Shown here: in pieces, positions 7,025 through 16,230 of the stretch | Layout of the letters: each line of letters starts with the position of its first letter | Position numbering within the stretch: position 1 is the stretch's first letter | Source: Alphaproteobacteria bacterium | Lineage (GTDB): Bacteria > Pseudomonadota > Alphaproteobacteria > UBA9655 | Reading direction: 5' to 3' | Length of the DNA stretch: 64,000 bases | NCBI GenBank assembly: GCA_017992885.1 | Contig: JAGONT010000004.1 | Span: 1-64,000, forward strand | Notes under the pieces: model-generated | What the model was told of the DNA's origin: nothing | The model's input: the letters and a program-made list of their open reading frames with translations, nothing else | Database searches by the model: none | Made by a program: the position numbers and the translations under genes

Positions 7025-9846
7025 TCTTGGAGGCGCGCAAGATGCGCATAATCATTATATTTAAGCCCCTTTGTAGGAAAAGGTCGTGGAGCATAAGGCG
7101 TATTTTCATCTTCAAACAAAAGAATCATACGTTGAAGTCCAGCAAGAGCCTGCGAAGAAAGATCATGAGGATCACCCGACAGTGATTTAATGATCCCTCC
7201 TTTTTTATCTCCTTTGAGCCACCAAAACTGCAAACGTGCAAGTTCTGTATAGACAATACCTTCAAACCCTTGGTGAAGGGCAATCGCTCCTTCCAAAGGC
7301 AATTGAGGAGAAAAGCCAAGCTGTACATCTTGATCTGACGGAGGCACGCCTGTTTTATAATCAAGAATACAGAGCCTTCCATCTGGCAAAAGATCTATAC
7401 GATCCGCTTTCGCAACACATTCAAAAGGACCGAGAGGAGTTTCAATCGTTAGTTTTCCTCTAACCTCTGTCAAGGTTTGTGTACCCGGAAGACGTGTTGC
7501 TCTTTCATAATCAATAAACCAACGGGCTAAATGACAAAATCGCGGCCACCAATAAAGCCTAGCTGAAGGATCATGCCGATAAGGTTCAAATAAAGTTTTG
7601 CCGATAAGCAGTAAAATGTCCAAGGCCTCTTGACGGTTAGGGTCAGGACAAATTTTAAAAAACTGATCTAAGGCATTATGAATGAGCGTTCCTCGATCAG
7701 CCGCTTCAATGGGAGCATTCAAAGGATCGAGGGGGGAGAGAGATAGAACATGCCGTGCATAAAGAGCGTAAGGATCACGCATCCACGTTTCAATTTGTGT
7801 GACGGATAGACGCCGAGGACGAGCCTTCACTGGAGGTTTTGGCTGAGGAGGAACTAAAATTTCCTGTTTTTCTGGAAGATCAAATTGCTGAACCCATTGA
7901 AGAATGCGCGGTTCTAACGGGAAAGAAAGACCCCAAGCTTCTAAATAGACGGTCAGTCTTTCCAGCCACCGGCAGGCAATCGTCGGTGTGCCATCAACTT
8001 TTAAGGCACGCGTTAAATAAACTTTTGGATTGCCAAAGGCTTGACAGAAATCATGAGAGGAAAGACCAATCCGTCTTTCAGGGGATGGAAATCCCATATC
8101 CTGACGCATAGGCCGATTAAGCCAAGGATCCACATCAATGGTTGGTGGCCACGTTCCTTCATTGAGTCCCCCTAAAATCATAACATCCGCATGAAAAAGT
8201 CGGACTTCAAGAGGGCCAAGAATAGCAAGTCGTGGATGTCTTTGAGGACGAAATCTCAGCTTTTGCCCTTTAAAGAGCTCATTCAAAAGAGAGGAATAGT
8301 CGACAAGAGAAACGGCGGGAAAATCAGCTGAGGCTTCTTGCAGATCATCAAAAAAAGTTTTGACGGCCTCTCCTTTAGCTCCTTTCCAAAGCTGACATTC
8401 TCCTTTGTCATCCATCGAAAGACTTTCAGTGAGCTCAGCGTGAAGGGTGAGAACGTCTGCAAAAGGGGCTTTTGTGACCGCTCTGAAGCGATGGATAAGA
8501 TCATAAAAGTCTTGAACCCACGGAAACATTTTTAAGGAATTTTTTCTGATAACGTTTTTCTCAAGTTGATAAATTTCTGAGCGTAACGCACCAAGAGGTT
8601 TTCCCATACGAAAGAAGGGGTGTTTGAGAAGAGAGAGAAGGGCTACCTGATCGTGAGGACAAGAAATAAATTCAGCACACAGCTTTAAAAAGACCCCTGA
8701 AGGTGTCAAATCAAGAGAGTCTCCTGAAGAACTATCAATTTCAATCCCCCATCTTTTTAACTCCCAAGTGACACGTTCAACCAACTTTAAATCTGAGGTT
8801 ACCAAAGCAATCCTTTGGTGAGGAATTTCAAGCTGCTGGCGAAACAGCAGAGAAATGGCAAGAGCTTCTGCTTGTGGAGATTCACAAGGAATAGAGTAGA
8901 CCCCTTCAAGAGCTTTATCAGGAGGAGGCCCCGCAAGATCAAATGAAGGCTTCAATGTTTCAGCAAAAAGTTGAAATCGAGCAGCTCCTAGATTTGCTTG
9001 TTTATCGAGTGCAGGCCACTTGGAAATGCTTGAGGGGTGTAAGGCCATTTTTTTGAGCAAACGGGTCAGAGCATATTGAGGGTGACAGGCAGAAAGGGTT
9101 TCTATTTCTTCTGCTGTTAATGTGGTATCTAGCCCAGGCAAAAGAACTGTTCCTTGAGGGAGCGTAGCAATTGTTTGTAAAAGATAGGCTGTTGCCGGCA
9201 TAGTGCCTGTTGATCCTGCAGCCACAATAGGATGGGAGGGAGATGTTTTTTCCCACCGAGCTACCATCCCCTCAACCAAGCGATGATGGCGCACATAAGG
9301 CTCTATAAAACCTTTTTCTTCTAAAATGTGGGGCCAATGGGTAGTAATAATCTCAAGAAAATTGAGTGTGAGTTGCCAATGGCTCGCAAACTCTGAAGGA
9401 ACAAGGTGGATTAGTCCCTCCCAAGGAACCTTTTCAATAGCGGCTTGATCCATCAATTTGACAAGGCTTTTGGCAAGTTTGAGTGCTAAAGCCGGAGAAG
9501 ACAAAACCCCTGTTTTTTTTGCATAGCCTTCAATAAGGTTTGTGAGAAGGGCGAGGCGTTTAAAGGGAGGAACAACAGGCTTTACCTCAAGCCCATCTTG
9601 GAAAGACTCTAAAAGTTCAAGGCTTTCCTCAAGATCACCTAAGGGAGACAGCTTTGGCAGAAGAATACATTGTCCTTCTCCCTGACGCATAAAGGCATTC
9701 TTCAATTCAAGACAGGCCCGCCGCGTGGGCAGAAAAACTTCCATTTGACAAAGCAAAAACGGATCTGCTTTTCCAACTTGTAAAAGCCCGTTCGCGAGAC
9801 TTTCTAAGAAGGGATATCCTGAGGGAATGTTATAAACACCAGCCAT
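7009..9846 (-). CDS. addB: double-strand break repair protein AddB (alphaproteobacterial type)
   Basis: 945 residues. The C-terminal PD-(D/E)XK nuclease domain is clear: A-K-A-D-R-I-D, then I-L-D829-Y-K831-T-G. The N-terminal half is helicase-like in fold but has no GxGKT Walker A, as in the alphaproteobacterial AddB family where AddA supplies the motor. It partners AddA, encoded by the overlapping downstream gene. The start MAGVYNIPSGYPF is the usual N-terminus for the family. Confidence 0.95.
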   Translation of the reverse strand: MAGVYNIPSGYPFLESLANGLLQVGKADPFLLCQMEVFLPTRRACLELKNAFMRQGEGQCILLPKLSPLGDLEESLELLESFQDGLEVKPVVPPFKRLALLTNLIEGYAKKTGVLSSPALALKLAKSLVKLMDQAAIEKVPWEGLIHLVPSEFASHWQLTLNFLEIITTHWPHILEEKGFIEPYVRHHRLVEGMVARWEKTSPSHPIVAAGSTGTMPATAYLLQTIATLPQGTVLLPGLDTTLTAEEIETLSACHPQYALTRLLKKMALHPSSISKWPALDKQANLGAARFQLFAETLKPSFDLAGPPPDKALEGVYSIPCESPQAEALAISLLFRQQLEIPHQRIALVTSDLKLVERVTWELKRWGIEIDSSSGDSLDLTPSGVFLKLCAEFISCPHDQVALLSLLKHPFFRMGKPLGALRSEIYQLEKNVIRKNSLKMFPWVQDFYDLIHRFRAVTKAPFADVLTLHAELTESLSMDDKGECQLWKGAKGEAVKTFFDDLQEASADFPAVSLVDYSSLLNELFKGQKLRFRPQRHPRLAILGPLEVRLFHADVMILGGLNEGTWPPTIDVDPWLNRPMRQDMGFPSPERRIGLSSHDFCQAFGNPKVYLTRALKVDGTPTIACRWLERLTVYLEAWGLSFPLEPRILQWVQQFDLPEKQEILVPPQPKPPVKARPRRLSVTQIETWMRDPYALYARHVLSLSPLDPLNAPIEAADRGTLIHNALDQFFKICPDPNRQEALDILLLIGKTLFEPYRHDPSARLYWWPRFCHLARWFIDYERATRLPGTQTLTEVRGKLTIETPLGPFECVAKADRIDLLPDGRLCILDYKTGVPPSDQDVQLGFSPQLPLEGAIALHQGFEGIVYTELARLQFWWLKGDKKGGIIKSLSGDPHDLSSQALAGLQRMILLFEDENTPYAPRPFPTKGLKYNDYAHLARLQEWGRL

Positions 9847-10191
9847 TGCTCATCCTAATCATGCTCAAGGTAACTATAGCGAGGATTCATCGGTTAAGCA
9901 GTAGGATTCTTATAAGGCATTATGATGCTTTCATAAATTGTCTCACATTAAAGGCAAATAATGGGCTTATCCATACTCATTAATTAGAAAACAACGTTTC
10001 GATGTTTTACAAATTTTGTTCTTGCCAAGTTCGAACATAATAGTGTTTCATACCCCTTGAAAAAGAGGGAGAGGACCCCATAATTTTTTGCTTCCTTTTG
10101 CTAGGCACATACGTTTATGTATCTTTTCAAACCATGCTTCTTTTAAAAAAGCATATAGCATTTAGTTTCACTGCTTAAAGATAGAGAGTTC
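9847..10191. other. divergent intergenic region, no gene seen
   Basis: 345 nt between the starts of addB (minus) and the acyltransferase (plus). It must hold promoters for both. It is AT-rich, with no open frame with a ribosome binding site and no strong hairpin. I cannot assign promoter boxes with confidence. Confidence 0.5.
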
Positions 10192-11310
10192 ATGAGAGAA
10201 ATTCTTCCATTAACGAGCATAAGAGGATTAGCTGCTCTATGGGTAGTTCTTTTCCATATTTATACGCCTTTTGTGAACGATACTTTTATATATTACTTTT
10301 TCAGAAATGGAGGACAAGGTGTGACCTTCTTTTTTGTATTAAGTGGATTTATTCTTTCGTATGTCTATTGTGATAAACTTCAAAAAATTAACTGGAATAA
10401 ATATTATAATTTTATCCATAACAGAATAGCAAGAGTTTATCCACTTCACTTCACTACATTCCTAATTTCTCTTCTGCTTTACAAAGGAATTTCAAGCGAT
10501 CAAATCTTCCAAAATCTATTATTAATTCAAGGGTGGGGAGTCTTTGGGCTTAATAAATTTAGTGGTAACACTGTTGCTTGGTCAATAAGTGTGGAGTTTT
10601 TTTTATATCTCTTGTTCCCTTTTTTTATTTATTTTATAAATAAAACAAACAAAATCACACGTTTTATTTTTCTTTTTTCTGCTTGCTTGCTATTTAATAA
10701 TTTTACTTTTGAGCCACTTTTTCCTAACTTACCTTTTCTGGTTTGGGGAAATGAGGCAGATACTCTATATGCCGGTAAAAAAATTTATTTTTATGGTATA
10801 TATTTTTTCTTAGGGGCTCTGACTCACTTATGCTTTAAAGATATTCCAGAAGGAAAGATTTGGGACCTCGGTTGTATTATTGCATTTATTATGATAATAT
10901 TATTGTTTTCTTTTAAAATATTCACTTTAGACTCTTGGTATTTTAGAGCCTCTTTCGTTCCGTACTTGATTTTAGTTATTTCTTTATGTAAAACCACCGG
11001 TTTTTTTAAAAATCTTTTTAGTCGAAAATCATTTGTTTTTTTAGGCGAAATTTCTTTTTCAATTTATCTTACGCATAGCTTAGTACTAACGGTGATGCTA
11101 TATTTTGTTCCAATATTTTCAGAACTGCCAATCTTTGGCCCATATATTTATGAAACAATAAAATTTTTAAGTATTCTAGTAATAATTCCTGTTAGTGCAT
11201 TTTTTTATTATTATATCGAGAAACCAGCAAGAAAGTTTTTCAGGTCCCACCTCTTAGATAGTGGAAAAAATTCTTTGAACGATCTTTCTTTAAAACCGTT
11301 TAAGCAATGA
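10192..11310 (+). CDS. acyltransferase-3 family membrane protein
   Basis: 372 residues, about ten predicted membrane helices. The N-terminus I-R-G-L-A-A-L-W-V-V-L-F-H-I carries the invariant His of the acyltransferase-3 (OafA/OatA) family, followed by G-V-T-F-F-F-V-L-S-G-F-I-L-S. Members move acetyl or other acyl groups onto surface polysaccharides, O-antigen or secreted lipids; there is no C-terminal SGNH domain here. The gene is more AT-rich than its neighbours (long runs of TTT/ATT/AAA codons), stands alone, and is likely acquired. Its target glycan cannot be deduced. Confidence 0.9.
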   Translation: MREILPLTSIRGLAALWVVLFHIYTPFVNDTFIYYFFRNGGQGVTFFFVLSGFILSYVYCDKLQKINWNKYYNFIHNRIARVYPLHFTTFLISLLLYKGISSDQIFQNLLLIQGWGVFGLNKFSGNTVAWSISVEFFLYLLFPFFIYFINKTNKITRFIFLFSACLLFNNFTFEPLFPNLPFLVWGNEADTLYAGKKIYFYGIYFFLGALTHLCFKDIPEGKIWDLGCIIAFIMIILLFSFKIFTLDSWYFRASFVPYLILVISLCKTTGFFKNLFSRKSFVFLGEISFSIYLTHSLVLTVMLYFVPIFSELPIFGPYIYETIKFLSILVIIPVSAFFYYYIEKPARKFFRSHLLDSGKNSLNDLSLKPFKQ

Positions 11311-11487
11311 GAAAAAAATTAACATTACTCATCGTGAATGAAAATTGGGTGTAAGACTTTGAATAAAAATTAAAAATGTGTTAATAATGTACAAAAGAGA
11401 GGAAGAATTCTAACTTCATTCTCCAAATTCATTAGACATAAGGTTTTTTGACATGGCTGGACAATTTTTCTACACTACAATAAAAGA

Positions 11488-12720
11488 TCAATAAAGGTAA
11501 TTAACCCCAATCATAACTACAATAGCTTCTGCACTAAGTGTCGTGTTCTTGGCCATTCCATTTAAAACACCCTTGCCATTATCTGTGATCTTATTCTTAA
11601 GGCCATAGATAGCATTTATGTTAAGTGACAAAGGTTGAGAAACTTTATAACTTACACCAGTGGCAATGCTATTTTTAATGAGAGCAAGGGCAGGTGAAAA
11701 GGAACTAAACACAACATTATCCTGTGGTATCGGTATTTTATTGTAAGAATACCCCAGGCGTAGGATCCAATCCGCATTAATGGAATGATTAATCCCTGTC
11801 ATAATAGCAAACGTATTTTTCCATCCTAAGCCTCCCTTAGCAGGAGAGTTTCCAGTGCCTCGGCTTTGTTTCCAAAAATAGCCTTCCACATCTACAACCA
11901 AATCAGTGCAAGGCGTTAAATGCCAGGAGGTCCCCAGGCCAGCCCGCATAGGAACCACAAACCTATTCTTCACTAAATCTCTGTATTTATGGTATTTTTG
12001 GAAATAAATAGGGGTTGTAAAGGTGACTCCCACGGATAAAAATGAGATAAGATCCCACAAACCTCCAATACGACCTCCCACGCCATATACGGCATCTGAT
12101 TTGTTCCTTCCTTGGCTAGCCTCTCCATTAGGCAAATTCAAGTTTGTCTTTAAGCCAGCCCTACCAATAATCAAGCTAAGACCATAGGACTGCTTTGGTA
12201 CAGGCCTCCATGACACAGAAATCGGTACAAGCATAACTGCAGACTCATACTTTGAACCAGTTTTAATTGCAGGTGAAACCGGAGAAGAATTATATCTAGT
12301 ACGACCCCCTCCTCCAGAAAGCGAAATACCAAGGGAAAAATCAGACTGCATATGATAAGTCGCTCCCGCTAAAACGACAGGAGTAAACTCGGCTCTATTT
12401 CTTAAAGCCTCGCCTTGAGTTGGAAGTGGAGTCCCTTCAGTAAGGTGAGTATGAGAAGTATCAACCTTTTGATTTAGATGGCCAACACCCGGAAAAATCG
12501 AAATCTGATTTTTTAACCTTACCACCAAAGCGGGATTGATATTATTGCCGGTGACCTCTAAAGGTTCAGCAATACCAGCTCCTGCAAGTCCAGTGTTATT
12601 TCCCCCTGCAGACAAAGGCAAAGCCCCATTTGCATAAGCTTCGTAGCTATTGAAAACACTACAGATTAGAAACCATGAAAAAACTTGAAGCTTGCTGTGA
12701 GAAAAAATTGAGTCCTTCAT
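11488..12720 (-). CDS. OmpP1/FadL/TodX-type outer membrane transporter
   Basis: 410 residues with a signal peptide (cleavage near Y-E-A-Y-A-N-G). The mature start A-N-G-A-L-P-L-S-A-G-G-N-N-T-G-L-A-G-A-G and the N-N-I-N-P-A-L sequence match the N-terminal hatch region of FadL-family long-chain fatty acid/hydrocarbon porins. The rest alternates polar and hydrophobic residues as in a 14-strand barrel and ends in I-G-V-N-Y-L-Y, with an aromatic last residue suited to BAM insertion. The substrate is probably hydrophobic but not determined. It is followed across 177 nt by the convergent acyltransferase. Confidence 0.8.
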   Translation of the reverse strand: MKDSIFSHSKLQVFSWFLICSVFNSYEAYANGALPLSAGGNNTGLAGAGIAEPLEVTGNNINPALVVRLKNQISIFPGVGHLNQKVDTSHTHLTEGTPLPTQGEALRNRAEFTPVVLAGATYHMQSDFSLGISLSGGGGRTRYNSSPVSPAIKTGSKYESAVMLVPISVSWRPVPKQSYGLSLIIGRAGLKTNLNLPNGEASQGRNKSDAVYGVGGRIGGLWDLISFLSVGVTFTTPIYFQKYHKYRDLVKNRFVVPMRAGLGTSWHLTPCTDLVVDVEGYFWKQSRGTGNSPAKGGLGWKNTFAIMTGINHSINADWILRLGYSYNKIPIPQDNVVFSSFSPALALIKNSIATGVSYKVSQPLSLNINAIYGLKNKITDNGKGVLNGMAKNTTLSAEAIVVMIGVNYLY

Positions 12721-12774
12721 TTTATATACTCTTTTTATAAATTTTCAGAAGAATCAGAATTCTTCCCTAACTCT

Positions 12775-13002
12775 CTAATATCTATCTTTGGGTGAATATT
12801 TCCTTTGTTGAGAGGGGAAAACATCAATTTCTTGTTCTTTAGCCTTTAGCTTTTCATAATTTTCCCAATTTCCAGCCGTTCGCGCCATTATCTTTTCTTG
12901 TTGAAATTCTTGCTGAGGACTCAGTTGACCCTGACCTTGATTAGAGTTTTGACAAGCCGACAAAAATGCAGAGAGAGAAACAAGAATTAGAGGTTTTTTC
13001 AT
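12775..13002 (-). CDS. small lipoprotein, unknown function
   Basis: 75 residues with a lipobox L-S-A-C at residues 14-17 after a short basic/hydrophobic signal, so it should be diacylated at Cys17 and anchored to a membrane. The mature part is Gln-rich, then charged (KLKAKEQEID), with no recognised domain. It lies between the exported superoxide dismutase upstream (30 nt away) and the FadL-like gene downstream on the same strand; the three envelope genes may be one transcript. Confidence 0.75.
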   Translation of the reverse strand: MKKPLILVSLSAFLSACQNSNQGQGQLSPQQEFQQEKIMARTAGNWENYEKLKAKEQEIDVFPSQQRKYSPKDRY

Positions 13003-13032
13003 TATTAGCTCCTAAAAAACAAATTTTAATTT

Positions 13033-13740
13033 TTAAATTTCATTCGGAGATTCTAGATTCTTATGTGCGAAATCCCAGTTCACTAAATGATCTAAAAAAA
13101 TCTCAACATAATCTTTGCGACGATTTTGATAATCAAGATAATAAGCATGTTCCCAAATATCGCAGGTCAGCAAAGCTTTTTGTCCATGAATTAAAGGCAA
13201 GTCGGCATCACTCGTGGAGATAATTTCAAGACCTCCCTTTTGGTTCAAAACAAGCCATACCCACCCACTGCCGAATAACTTTGTTCCTTCAGCAATGAAT
13301 TTCTTTTTAAAGTCCTGATAACTGCCGAATTGCTTTGTTATCAATTCCAACAGCAATCCCTTAGGAGACCCTCCCCCCTGTGGTTTCATCGATAACCAAT
13401 AAAATGTATGATTCCAGTCTTGAGCCGCATTATTAAAAACAACTTTTAAATCCAGATTTTTAGCGCTCAATTTAATAAGTTCTTCTAAGGTGACAGAAGG
13501 TAACTTTTTTTCTTTCATAAGGGTATTTAAAGTATCCACATAGCCTTTATGATGCTTACCATAATGAAAGCTGAGCGTTTTCTCAGAAATGTATGGCTCA
13601 AGTGCATTTTTTTGATAAGGAAGAGGAAGAAGCGTAAAAGGAACCACGCCTGAGGGTTCATTCGCTAGACTTAAGGTATTGAAACACAATAGATAGGTAA
13701 AAAAGAAAGCGGCGATCCTCTTAAATATTTGCATAAGCAT
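13033..13740 (-). CDS. sodB: Fe-type superoxide dismutase with signal peptide
   Basis: 235 residues. The catalytic domain shows all four metal ligands: His59 in S-F-H-Y-G-K-H-H, His111 in W-N-H-T-F-Y-W, Asp194 and His198 in C-D-I-W-E-H-A-Y-Y. Gln107 in N-N-A-A-Q just before the W-N-H motif is the position typical of the iron enzyme. It dismutates superoxide to H2O2 and O2. Unusually for SodB, it has an N-terminal extension of about 26 residues with a hydrophobic core (A-A-F-F-F-T-Y-L-L-C-F) and a cleavage-like S-L-A-N, so it should be exported to the periplasm. Confidence 0.93.
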   Translation of the reverse strand: MLMQIFKRIAAFFFTYLLCFNTLSLANEPSGVVPFTLLPLPYQKNALEPYISEKTLSFHYGKHHKGYVDTLNTLMKEKKLPSVTLEELIKLSAKNLDLKVVFNNAAQDWNHTFYWLSMKPQGGGSPKGLLLELITKQFGSYQDFKKKFIAEGTKLFGSGWVWLVLNQKGGLEIISTSDADLPLIHGQKALLTCDIWEHAYYLDYQNRRKDYVEIFLDHLVNWDFAHKNLESPNEI

Positions 13741-13795
13741 TTCCCTTAATTCTGATATTTTTCCTCATACCACTTTTAAGGGAAAAAGAATAGCC

Positions 13796-13990
13796 CTACT
13801 CTCCCTCTTCTAACACTCTTGCTTCATCCGTCAGCATAATAGGAACTCCATCACGAATGGGATAAGCTAGCTTTGCCCGTGGACTAATTAGCTCTTTTTT
13901 GATGGGATCATATTTCAAGGGCCCTTTGGTAAGCGGGCAAACCAGCATATCAAAGAGTTTTGAACGTAAAGAAGGTTGCTTTTTCATCAT
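13796..13990 (-). CDS. Trm112/UPF0434 family protein
   Basis: 64 residues of the Trm112-like (YcaR) family: [12 protein letters not shown] near the start and the diagnostic [18 protein letters not shown]. Proteins of this family act as small partners of methyltransferases in eukaryotes; the bacterial role is unclear. Only one of the usual zinc-binding cysteines is present, as in many bacterial members. It sits downstream of the Lon-N-domain gene on the same strand. Confidence 0.9.
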   Translation of the reverse strand: MMKKQPSLRSKLFDMLVCPLTKGPLKYDPIKKELISPRAKLAYPIRDGVPIMLTDEARVLEEGE

Positions 13991-14046
13991 CTTACCTCTT
14001 AAGTTTCATGAACAAGGCTTTGTAAAATCAACCAGAAAACCCGTCT

Positions 14047-14077
14047 GTGTCATCTCCTTCATGCGCGGGGATGACAC
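14047..14077. repeat. palindromic hairpin, REP-like
   Basis: GTGTCATCTCC (14047-14057) pairs with GGGGATGACAC (14067-14077), 11 bp with one T-G wobble and a 9-nt loop. It lies in the 164-nt gap between the Trm112-like and Lon-N-domain genes and has no T-tract. The (G)GGGATGACA(C) core resembles short palindromes dispersed in many proteobacterial genomes; a partial GGGAATGACA also lies near 57651. Confidence 0.4.
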
Positions 14078-14154
14078 CCAAGTGAATTTTGGAAGGATCT
14101 CAGTCACAAAATTGATAGCCCTTTTCTTCTACTCTTAAATTTTGTTCACACAAC

Positions 14155-14787
14155 CTAATGGAGCATTGGTCTAAGCCCTCTTAAATGAGGAGAAGCCATT
14201 TCCATAAGAGCAATCATCATATCACACCTTTCAGAAAGAGAGGAGATCTCCAAGAGAGCTTGTTTTTCAACGGGTTTAAAGGGACAAGCCATACTCAGCG
14301 AACTGATGATGAGATCATCACTTGCATGATCAATTTCTTCCCAATTAGCTGTTATATTTTGATCATCCAAATAGTCCTTTAAAAGATTCAAAAGCCGAGA
14401 ACGATCGACAAAAGGATCAGATGCAGATTCTTCTAAATCACTTTCATACCCTTGATAATTAACTTTGGCTATTTTTACAGGTCCCTCTTCAAGAATTTCT
14501 TCTATTTCAAACCGGCAAAGGCCTCCAAGGGTAATAAAAATTTGGGCACCATCTTGAAAGTTAATAATTTTGCCCGCACAACCTTTTTGGAAATGACCTC
14601 CTTCTGGATTGCCTTGGATCACTCCCACAAGTCTATGTCTTTGTTGAAAGGCATATTCAACCAAGTTCACTTCACTTTTTGCCTGGAGCAAAAGCGGAAG
14701 CTGTGCACGAGGCAATAAAATTGTGCTATTGGCTGCATAGAGAGGAAGACTCAAAGGAAGATCTGAAAATTTCATAGGAATACTCAC
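14155..14787 (-). CDS. Lon N-terminal (substrate-binding) domain protein
   Basis: 210 residues matching only the N-terminal domain of Lon protease: L-P-L-Y-A-A-N-S-T-I-L-L-P-R-A-Q-L-P-L, then G-V-I-Q-G-N with G-C-A-G-K-I, and G-L-C-R-F-E-I. No ATPase or protease part follows. These stand-alone LON-domain proteins are common in alphaproteobacteria, often next to trxA or a Trm112-like gene as here; their role in proteolysis is presumed, not shown. The order Lon-N then Trm112-like on one strand supports an operon. Confidence 0.9.
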   Translation of the reverse strand: MSIPMKFSDLPLSLPLYAANSTILLPRAQLPLLLQAKSEVNLVEYAFQQRHRLVGVIQGNPEGGHFQKGCAGKIINFQDGAQIFITLGGLCRFEIEEILEEGPVKIAKVNYQGYESDLEESASDPFVDRSRLLNLLKDYLDDQNITANWEEIDHASDDLIISSLSMACPFKPVEKQALLEISSLSERCDMMIALMEMASPHLRGLRPMLH

Positions 14788-14876
14788 TTCTGCTTTCTAC
14801 TCATTATATAAGAGCTTGTCATTAACTTGGCAACTCTCCCCATTGTTTTTTAAGTGGGCTCATTTTCATCCTCTCT

Positions 14877-15464
14877 TTAAATCCACTCAGCCCCACTCTC
14901 TAAAATAACAGGATCAGGCACTTTAAAGAGGGCGTGAAAAGCATCCGTGATGGATGAGACAAATTGAAAATACTTCTTATGCTCAGGTTTTGCAAAATGT
15001 TGCTCAATAATAGTGTTGATAAGTTCTTTGAGAGGTGACCAATATTCATTAACATTAATAAAAATAATTGATTTTTCATGAAGTTCTATTTGTCGCCATG
15101 TAATCAATTCGAAAACTTCATCTAAGGTTCCGAAACCCCCAGGAAGTATAAAGAACGCGTCAGAATTTTCAAATATTAGACGTTTTCGCATATGCATTGT
15201 CTCTACCATATGTAACTCCGTAATCTCCAAATTGGGTTTTTCAATATTACTTAGGTTCTGAGGCATGAAACCAATGACCTTTCCTCCATTGCTCATCGTC
15301 GCATGGGCTAGCTCTCCCATGAGCCCTTGGTCTCCCCCTCCATAAATGAGAGTTATTTCACGCTTCGCCAGTTGTTCCCCGAGTTCGAAGGCAGCTTGTT
15401 TATAGATATCACTTACCGTATCGTAAGAGCTACAATACACTCCAATGGATTGAATCTCTTTCAT
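14877..15464 (-). CDS. LOG family protein (nucleotide phosphoribohydrolase-like)
   Basis: About 195 residues from ATG 15464, chosen because AAAGGGTG lies 7 nt upstream; an in-frame TTG at 15494 lacks this. The LOG/TIGR00730 signatures are present: Y-G-G-G-D-Q-G-L-M-G, R-K-R-L-I-F-E, and P-G-G-F-G-T-L-D-E-V-F-E. Members hydrolyse nucleoside 5'-monophosphates to base and ribose phosphate; plant and some bacterial ones release cytokinins. Which nucleotide is used here is unknown. It diverges from psd across about 80 nt. Confidence 0.92.
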   Translation of the reverse strand: MKEIQSIGVYCSSYDTVSDIYKQAAFELGEQLAKREITLIYGGGDQGLMGELAHATMSNGGKVIGFMPQNLSNIEKPNLEITELHMVETMHMRKRLIFENSDAFFILPGGFGTLDEVFELITWRQIELHEKSIIFINVNEYWSPLKELINTIIEQHFAKPEHKKYFQFVSSITDAFHALFKVPDPVILESGAEWI

Positions 15465-15543
15465 TTTTTCACCCTTTCGAAAGACGATAGCCAATTTGAA
15501 GGAAAACGACTATAAAATCCATATGTTTTTATAAGGAGAATTC

Positions 15544-16230
15544 ATGAAAAGTATTATAGCTCCCCTCCATCGTGCCGGATGGCTTTTTATTGCTCTTTTT
15601 GCTGGGGTCACACTTGCCCTCATGTTATTTTCTCAAATAGGAGGAATCATTGGAATCGTATTAACGGGCTGGTGTATTTACTTTTTTCGTAATCCCCGCC
15701 GTGTCACCCCTCTGATGGAAGGCCTCGTCATCAGCCCTGCTGATGGGATTGTCACAAAAATAGAAAAAGCAACTCCTCCTAAAGAACTTAAATGGGAAAA
15801 AAAGTCCTTAACCCGGATCAGCATTTTTTTAAATGTTTTTGATGTCCATGTTAATCGCATTCCCATAGATGGGATCATTACGAAGATTCACTATCATCCT
15901 GGAAAGTTTTTTAATGCTTCTTTGGATAAGGCAAGCCTTCATAACGAGAGAAACTCCCTCATCATCAGAACATCTTCAGGTCAAGACATTCTCGTCGTCC
16001 AAATTGCAGGGCTTATTGCCCGACGAATCTTATGCGAAGTGAAGACGAATCAACAGGTAAAAGCTGGAGAAACCTATGGAATTATTCGCTTCGGCAGCCG
16101 CGTTGATCTTTATCTTCCAGAAGGAATTAACCCCCAGATCGTTGAAGGACAGCGAATGATTGGCGGCGAAACCATCCTTGCAGATCTTAATTCTACAGCC
16201 CCTTCTCGTTTAGGAGAAATTCGCTCATGA
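15544..16230 (+). CDS. psd: phosphatidylserine decarboxylase
   Basis: 228 residues, the short single-membrane-anchor form found in alphaproteobacteria. N-terminal membrane helices (W-L-F-I-A-L-F-A-G-V), N-V-F-D-V-H-V-N-R-I-P, H-N-E-R-N-S, and the self-cleavage site R-F-G-S-R-V-D, where the Ser becomes the pyruvoyl group, are all present. It converts phosphatidylserine to phosphatidylethanolamine. A strong AAGGAG precedes the ATG, and the stop overlaps the pssA start (ATGA), so the two consecutive pathway enzymes are translationally coupled. Confidence 0.96.
   Translation: MKSIIAPLHRAGWLFIALFAGVTLALMLFSQIGGIIGIVLTGWCIYFFRNPRRVTPLMEGLVISPADGIVTKIEKATPPKELKWEKKSLTRISIFLNVFDVHVNRIPIDGIITKIHYHPGKFFNASLDKASLHNERNSLIIRTSSGQDILVVQIAGLIARRILCEVKTNQQVKAGETYGIIRFGSRVDLYLPEGINPQIVEGQRMIGGETILADLNSTAPSRLGEIRS

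Noticed and set aside
10438-10446. TTATCCACT as a DnaA box
   Set aside because: It lies within the acyltransferase coding sequence, isolated; used only as a sign that the 9-mer occurs by chance.
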